Shown here: positions 60,088 through 64,000 of the stretch, piece after piece | How the letters are laid out: each line of letters opens with the position of its first letter | Position numbering within the stretch: the stretch's first letter is position 1 | Assembly: GCA_964015035.1 (NCBI GenBank) | Contig: CAXHCA010000001.1 | Span: 1-64,000 of the forward strand | Length of the DNA stretch: 64,000 nucleotides | Source of the DNA: BQJU01 sp964015035 | GTDB taxonomy: Bacteria > Bacteroidota > Bacteroidia > Chitinophagales > Saprospiraceae | Reading direction: 5' to 3' | Translations under genes and position numbers: made by a program | The notes under the pieces: generated by a model | Databases searched by the model: none | The model's input: the letters and a program-made list of their open reading frames with translations, nothing else | Told to the model about the DNA's origin: nothing

Positions 60088-61182
60088 TTAAACAGCACTT
60101 TGGTCAAAATATTTAAAGTTATGACCATTTTTAATCTTTAGCAAAGTTTGGTAGATCAATCGGATTACATTTTCAACATCATCCTTGTGTGCCATTTCTA
60201 CAGTGGTATGCATATACTTAAGTGGTAGCGAAATTAATGCCGAAGGAACACCGCCATTAGAATAGGCAAAGGCGTCTGTATCGGTACCGGTACGGCGAGA
60301 CGAAACTTCTCTTTGGATGGGAATTTCATTGGCTTCGGCCGTTTCAATAATCAGGTCCAGAAGTTTGGTATGTACCGCGGGTGCATAAGTCAATGAAGGT
60401 CCTTTGCCACATTTTACATCACCATGCTTTTTGGGCTTGATCAGTGGTGTATGGGTATCGTGTGTCACATCCGTGACCAAGGCCACATTGGGGCGAATGG
60501 TTTGGGTGATCATTTCTGCACCCCGCAGGCCCACTTCTTCTTGTACCGAATTGACTAAATAAAGAGAGTAGGGGAGTTTAACTTTGTTTTCTTTCAGCAT
60601 GCGTGCTACCTCTGCAATACAAAAGCCGCCCATCCGATTGTCTAAGGCGCGTCCCACATAAAACTTGTCATTCAAAACCATCATCTCGTCCTCATAGGTA
60701 ATCACACAACCAACGTGGATGCCCATCTTGAGCACTTCCTCTTTGTCTTTTGCTCCCACATCAATAAAAATATTATCGATTTTGGGCGTTAAGTTGGCGT
60801 TCTCACCATGGCGAGTATGAATTGCCGGCCAGCCAAAGATGCCTTTTATAATGCCATTTTTGGTGTGGATGTTTACCCGTTTTGATGGAGCGATCAGGTG
60901 GTCCGATCCACCGTTTCTCACCACATTAATATAACCATCTTCATTGATGAAATGCACAAACCAGGAAATTTCATCAGCATGCCCTTCTATAACCACTTTG
61001 TAGTCTTGACCAGGATTGATGACCGCAAAAGTGGTCCCGTAATTGTCAATGTCCCATTTGTCGATATAAGGTTTGAGGTATGAGAGCCAAAGCTTTTGTC
61101 CTGAAGATTCGTGGCCTACAGGAGATGGATTATTCAAGTATTTTTTGAGGAATTTTTCTGAGGATGCTGTAATGATAGACAT
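60088..61182 (-). CDS. M42 family metallopeptidase (glutamyl aminopeptidase/cellulase-like)
   Basis: A 364-residue cytoplasmic aminopeptidase of family M42, built as a large TET-type oligomer in characterised members. Metal ligands and catalytic residues are visible: His in EGHADE (residues 66-71), Asp in GRALDNRMGG, Glu-Glu in SVQEEVGLRG, Asp in LVTDVTHD, and His in MHTTVE. PSPVGHES near residue 19 is typical. No signal peptide. It is followed by the UbiA-like gene after 5 bases, probably on one transcript. Confidence 0.9.
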   Translation of the reverse strand: MSIITASSEKFLKKYLNNPSPVGHESSGQKLWLSYLKPYIDKWDIDNYGTTFAVINPGQDYKVVIEGHADEISWFVHFINEDGYINVVRNGGSDHLIAPSKRVNIHTKNGIIKGIFGWPAIHTRHGENANLTPKIDNIFIDVGAKDKEEVLKMGIHVGCVITYEDEMMVLNDKFYVGRALDNRMGGFCIAEVARMLKENKVKLPYSLYLVNSVQEEVGLRGAEMITQTIRPNVALVTDVTHDTHTPLIKPKKHGDVKCGKGPSLTYAPAVHTKLLDLIIETAEANEIPIQREVSSRRTGTDTDAFAYSNGGVPSALISLPLKYMHTTVEMAHKDDVENVIRLIYQTLLKIKNGHNFKYFDQSAV

Positions 61183-61284
61183 TTGAATTTAGTTTTCTTT
61201 TGTAATGGATCGGGGACCCTTCTCAATTTTTGGTGATATAATAAAAGTCAGTTGCTTTCAATTTGAATACCTATCCCTTGCAGT

Positions 61285-61926
61285 TTAATTGGATTCAAAT
61301 TGCTGACTCCAGGCCTTGGGATCATCTTGCCATTCTTGCAATCTGGTCATCTCATCCATCGAAATGTAAGCACTGTGGATAGCCTCTTCTAATAGCACAC
61401 TGTATTCACTCAAGGTTAGGTATGGACAGTTGGCTTTGTCAAAAGCAGCTTTTGCCTGCGGAAATCCGTAGCTAAAAATAGCCACAACACCACTCACCTC
61501 GGCTCCGTTCTCGCGCAATATTTCCACTGCACTCAAGACACTCCCTCCGGTGGAAATCAGATCTTCCACCACCAATACCTTTGCTCCCGGTTTGAGATCG
61601 CCTTCAATTTGATTTTGCCGCCCGTGGCCTTTAGGTTTTGAACGAACATAAACCATCGGTAAGTCCATTTTCGAGGCAATCAATGCACCATGAGCAATTC
61701 CAGCCGTAGCCACTCCAGCAATGGTGTCAAAGTGAGAAAATGCTTTGCTTTTATCTACAAACGCATCAATTACATACTTTCGCACTTCGGGGTGAGACAA
61801 AACGATACGGTTGTCGCAATAAATTGGAGAGCGCAATCCAGATGCCCAGGTAAAGGGGTTTTGCGGACTCAGCTTTATTGCATTTATTTGTAAAAGTTTC
61901 CTTGCAACTTCTTTTGCAATGACCAT
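61285..61926 (-). CDS. pyrE: Orotate phosphoribosyltransferase
   Basis: A 213-residue enzyme that joins orotate and PRPP to form OMP in pyrimidine synthesis. The PRPP motif is VLVVEDLISTGGS; KPKGHGRQNQIEG forms the flexible catalytic loop with the conserved Lys and His; FTWASGLRSPIYCDNR is the N-terminal orotate region. I placed the start at ATG 61926 (MVIAKEVARK), because a longer frame to 61977 would overlap the divergent NUDIX gene. The minus-strand TACATTTG at 61975-61968 is an exact -7 match and would give a 35-base leader. Confidence 0.95.
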   Translation of the reverse strand: MVIAKEVARKLLQINAIKLSPQNPFTWASGLRSPIYCDNRIVLSHPEVRKYVIDAFVDKSKAFSHFDTIAGVATAGIAHGALIASKMDLPMVYVRSKPKGHGRQNQIEGDLKPGAKVLVVEDLISTGGSVLSAVEILRENGAEVSGVVAIFSYGFPQAKAAFDKANCPYLTLSEYSVLLEEAIHSAYISMDEMTRLQEWQDDPKAWSQQFESN

Positions 61927-61967
61927 TTTATTTTGCTTAAACGATTCCAGAAAATACAAACGCCTGC

Positions 61968-61975
61968 AAATGTAC
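61968..61975 (-). promoter_or_regulatory. -7 box for pyrE, overlapping the NUDIX start codon
   Basis: CAAATGTA on the plus strand reads TACATTTG on the minus strand, an exact TAnnTTTG match. The NUDIX ATG (61970-61972) lies inside it, so the two genes share a 43-base regulatory gap. Confidence 0.4.
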
Positions 61976-62593
61976 AAAATCTACATAAATGAGACTCCTT
62001 TGACGCTTAGGGAGGCAAAAGATTTATCGGAATTGCCTAAATCTGATGACCATAACCTCGTAGCGCGTTATCCCGGAAAGCCCAAAATGCTGCTGAGTTA
62101 TGCCGATATGCTGGAAAAATCTTCCCGCTTTAAATCGGTGACTTTGTACAGCGAAAATTATAAAAAATTAGTGGAAGATTTCGAGTCAAACTATAATCTT
62201 GTACAGGCTGCAGGAGGGGTGGTCTTTCGAGAAAATGGAGAGGCTCTTTTTATTTTTAGAAGAGGTTATTGGGATTTGCCAAAGGGAAAAATTGAGAAAA
62301 AGGAAAAGAGAAAAGATGCCGCCATCCGGGAGGTCCAAGAGGAAACGGGGTTGCAGCAAATTAACCTTAAGGATTTTTTGGGCACCACTCATCACACTTA
62401 TCGATTGCCCAATGGGAAACGCGTTCTCAAAAGCACTTATTGGTATACTATGGAGACCCAGGAAACTGAATTGCACCCACAGAAAGAAGAAGATATTGAA
62501 AAGGCGGTCTGGATGCCATTGAGTGCCGTTGAGGGGCTTCAAGAGCCCATTTACAAAAACATCCTGGAGGTCCTTGCTTGGGCAGCAAAATGA
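61970..62593 (+). CDS. NUDIX hydrolase
   Basis: A 207-residue protein. Residues 1-65 are an extra N-terminal region (INETPLTLREAKDL) seen in Bacteroidota members. The NUDIX box is complete: GKIEKKEKRKDAAIREVQEETGL around residues 103-125, with the Glu residues that bind magnesium. Some related proteins are annotated as diadenosine or nucleotide-sugar pyrophosphatases, but the substrate cannot be predicted. ATG 61970 is chosen because it opens this conserved N-terminus. Divergent from pyrE with 43 bases between; both act in nucleotide metabolism. Confidence 0.9.
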   Translation: MYKIYINETPLTLREAKDLSELPKSDDHNLVARYPGKPKMLLSYADMLEKSSRFKSVTLYSENYKKLVEDFESNYNLVQAAGGVVFRENGEALFIFRRGYWDLPKGKIEKKEKRKDAAIREVQEETGLQQINLKDFLGTTHHTYRLPNGKRVLKSTYWYTMETQETELHPQKEEDIEKAVWMPLSAVEGLQEPIYKNILEVLAWAAK

Positions 62594-62617
62594 ATGATCA
62601 CCTTTAGTGTGTGCCTC

Positions 62618-62690
62618 CTTGTGGATTTGGTAAAACGGGGATTCAACCCAATTAATGTCGGGTTCAAGTCGGATATCCGCCATTTTTTTT
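62618..62690 (+). other. Hairpin region with a tRNA 3'-end-like sequence and T tract
   Basis: ATTCAACCC and GGGTTCAAGT (62641-62669) can form a hairpin with one mismatch; the palindrome CGGATATCCG follows, then CCATTTTTTTT. It probably acts as the NUDIX terminator. GGGTTCAAGTCGG plus TATCCGCCA also looks like the T loop and CCA end of a tRNA with a damaged T stem. The stretch 62594-62905 otherwise holds only the next gene's promoter. Confidence 0.35.
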
Positions 62691-62860
62691 GAAAAAATTT
62701 TTTCTACTGAAAGGAAATTTTATTTTCGTGTCGTACTTTTACACGTCGAAATATTTGGTTATTGTATTTTCTACAATAATTAATTATGATGGCAAGGATT
62801 TTATAAAAAGGAGCGGATGTATAAATTTAAAATCGCTTTTTTTTAATTGAACCTATTTGC

Positions 62861-62868
62861 TATATTTG
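62861..62868 (+). promoter_or_regulatory. -7 box for the small exported protein gene
   Basis: TATATTTG matches TAnnTTTG exactly, 38 bases upstream of the start at 62906. A T-rich run, not a clean TTTG, lies where the -33 box is expected. Confidence 0.55.
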
Positions 62869-62905
62869 CATTGTAATCCCGTAACATACTCAAAATCAAA
62901 ATGTC

Positions 62906-63283
62906 ATGCAACGAAAATTCTTCTTTGCGTTGTTACTATGCCTCGGTGCTTTTCAAATGGGATTTTCCCAGTTACCTTCTTCCGACAGTGCAGACAACCT
63001 AGTTACCTCCACAGACAAAACTGTAGAGATTAGCGAAAATTGGTCATTTTATGCTGATGATGAAAATCAACTGTATTATATTGATTTTCAAAATCTGAAG
63101 ATCAATCTCAGCAACATCGTCATCAAGAATGAGAATGGCCAGGTATTATTGAAGGATGATGTCTTTGACCTTCCGGTGAATACCATCTACGAATTGGATT
63201 TTAGCCAATACGGGGCAGGTACCTACGAAATTGAGCTGCATTCCTTTACTGGAATTATGCGAAAAAGCGTCACAGTTAAGTAG
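62906..63283 (+). CDS. Small exported protein with a beta-sandwich-like domain
   Basis: A 125-residue protein with a signal peptide (MQRKFFFALLLCLGAFQMGFSQ). The mature part is a single all-beta domain: LSNIVIKNENGQVLLKDDVF, then YELDFSQYGAGTYEIELHSFTGIMRKSVTVK. The last segment resembles T9SS type A sorting domains (LxxGxYxxxxxxxGxxxxxKxxVxK) or DUF3244-like proteins, but the PNP motif is missing. It may be a stand-alone relative of such domains. Function unknown. Preceded by a good promoter and probably transcribed alone. Confidence 0.7.
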   Translation: MQRKFFFALLLCLGAFQMGFSQLPSSDSADNLVTSTDKTVEISENWSFYADDENQLYYIDFQNLKINLSNIVIKNENGQVLLKDDVFDLPVNTIYELDFSQYGAGTYEIELHSFTGIMRKSVTVK

Positions 63284-63350
63284 CCTTGAATAGCTAGCTG
63301 CTAGTTTAATTTGCTCGGCCCTGCCTGAGTGGAGTAAGTGGTTGGTAAAC

Positions 63351-63836
63351 CTAGCCTCCATTATTTACTTTTTCAACCTCTTTTATTTTACCCAATATTT
63401 TTGAGACCGGGTAGTTGAACTCCGAAAGCACGTGGAGTTTGCCATTATTTTCTTCAATGAGCAAAAGCCTGACTTCGCTGGTTGCTTGTTTTGGATTGAT
63501 CACCGATCTCTTTGTCTCCCTTTTGATGAAAGCCTTTTTCATTTCACTAAATGCAACAGTGCCGGAAGGCAATTCAATGCGATCCTGATAGATACTCACA
63601 GGGCCTGTTTTTTTCATACTCCAACTGCTGAAAAATGCAGTCGATGCAGCAATGAGAAAAGCAAAAAAGGTGAGCATAGCGAGTAATGCATTACGATTAT
63701 AGGCTTCTCGATCCACTTTTCTTCTAATTAGAAAAATTACGCCGCCTAAGGTGATCACTGCAATGAGCAGTGCCATCCAGAAGGTAATTTGGTCAGTGGA
63801 AACGGTCGCGGTAAAGGAGTGCAGGGGGCTGTCCAT
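63351..63836 (-). CDS. Uncharacterised membrane protein with two helices
   Basis: A 161-residue protein with two N-terminal membrane helices (about residues 18-37 and 50-70; ITFWMALLIAVITLGGVIFLI and LLAMLTFFAFLIAASTAFF) and a C-terminal soluble domain of about 85 residues with strands such as SIYQDRIELPSGTVAFSEMKKAFIKRE. The domain resembles PH-like DUF modules that follow two membrane helices, but I cannot name the family. It is convergent with the small exported protein gene and divergent from the EVE-like gene. Confidence 0.7.
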   Translation of the reverse strand: MDSPLHSFTATVSTDQITFWMALLIAVITLGGVIFLIRRKVDREAYNRNALLAMLTFFAFLIAASTAFFSSWSMKKTGPVSIYQDRIELPSGTVAFSEMKKAFIKRETKRSVINPKQATSEVRLLLIEENNGKLHVLSEFNYPVSKILGKIKEVEKVNNGG

Positions 63837-63916
63837 GTTTTTGGGTGCAAAATAAGCAATTATCCATGTTTGTGATCAATGAATTTCCTATTTTGAGCAC
63901 ATAAGCATTGCCCAAT

Positions 63917-64000
63917 ATGTCAAGTCAAGGGATACAATACTGGTTATTTCAATCAAATCCAGGTGTTTTTCAATTACGGGAAGCCTTAAAGGCTGATGCC
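63917..64000 (+). CDS. Start of an EVE-like domain protein, cut by the window edge
   Basis: Only the first 28 codons are inside the window. The peptide begins MSSQGIQYWLFQSNPGVFQL and stays open to the edge. The pattern YWLFxSxPxxFxL resembles the start of EVE domains, which bind modified bases in DNA or RNA and are often fused to restriction or helicase modules. With so few residues the assignment is tentative. ATG 63917 is the first in-frame start after the divergent neighbour. Confidence 0.4.
   Translation, partial: MSSQGIQYWLFQSNPGVFQLREALKADA

Overview
The window is chromosomal DNA of a Bacteroidota bacterium, most likely a member of the Saprospiria (Lewinella/Haliscomenobacter-like); the lineage is inferred, not tested. 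Evidence for the phylum: a SusC/SusD pair, type IX secretion signals (C-terminal sorting domains, one CHU_C domain, a PorV/PorQ-type protein), the miaB / sigma-54 regulator / lptE cluster, and promoters of the TTTG-N18/19-TAnnTTTG type. No transposase, phage gene, CRISPR array or rRNA was found.

Left third (1-26 kb). After tRNA-Val, an AhpD-like protein, an MgtC/DUF4010 membrane protein and a CBM9-like lipoprotein, one long minus-strand array runs from 20.9 kb down to 4.0 kb: SusC, SusD, a MORN protein, a GH92 alpha-mannosidase, a DUF1549/DUF1553 cytochrome, a DUF1501 protein, a beta-propeller, a CHB_HEX/discoidin-like protein, a membrane cytochrome fused to leucine-rich repeats, and a secreted GH18 enzyme. 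It looks like a polysaccharide-utilisation locus, perhaps for mannose/GlcNAc-rich glycans, combined with secreted haem proteins of the type common in Planctomycetes. Upstream, a two-gene unit (ASPIC/UnbV repeat protein and a GHL10-like hydrolase) carries the same operator-like palindrome (TGTGTnCGnACACA) as the susC promoter, so the two units are probably co-regulated.

Middle (26-45 kb). Here lie murB, a PorV-like protein, a tight six-gene minus-strand operon (GT2 glycosyltransferase, aldo/keto reductase, FAD oxidoreductase, arginine deiminase, thioesterase, YihY), and a plus-strand three-gene operon of unknown function (34.1-37.4 kb): a soluble coiled-coil protein, a membrane coiled-coil protein, and a solute-binding domain fused to an OmpA peptidoglycan-binding domain. 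The last is the best candidate for an undescribed system. Then come tRNA-His, lptE, the sigma-54 activator, miaB, a DUF368 (PopT-like) transporter, aroE and proline dehydrogenase.

Right third (45-64 kb). This holds a 1658-residue CHU_C repeat protein, a T9SS cargo protein, an LPS inner-core operon (barrel protein, waaA, rfaE1-like kinase), rfbB, a MarR-GNAT fusion with its own palindromic operator, an alpha/beta-hydrolase-fold lipoprotein lacking the catalytic Ser and His, a DUF5362 protein, a UbiA-like protein, an M42 peptidase, pyrE divergent from a NUDIX hydrolase, two small uncharacterised proteins and the start of an EVE-like gene. A family of imperfect palindromic intergenic repeats (ends resembling TTTGGAG...TTAGTGC) is scattered through the window.
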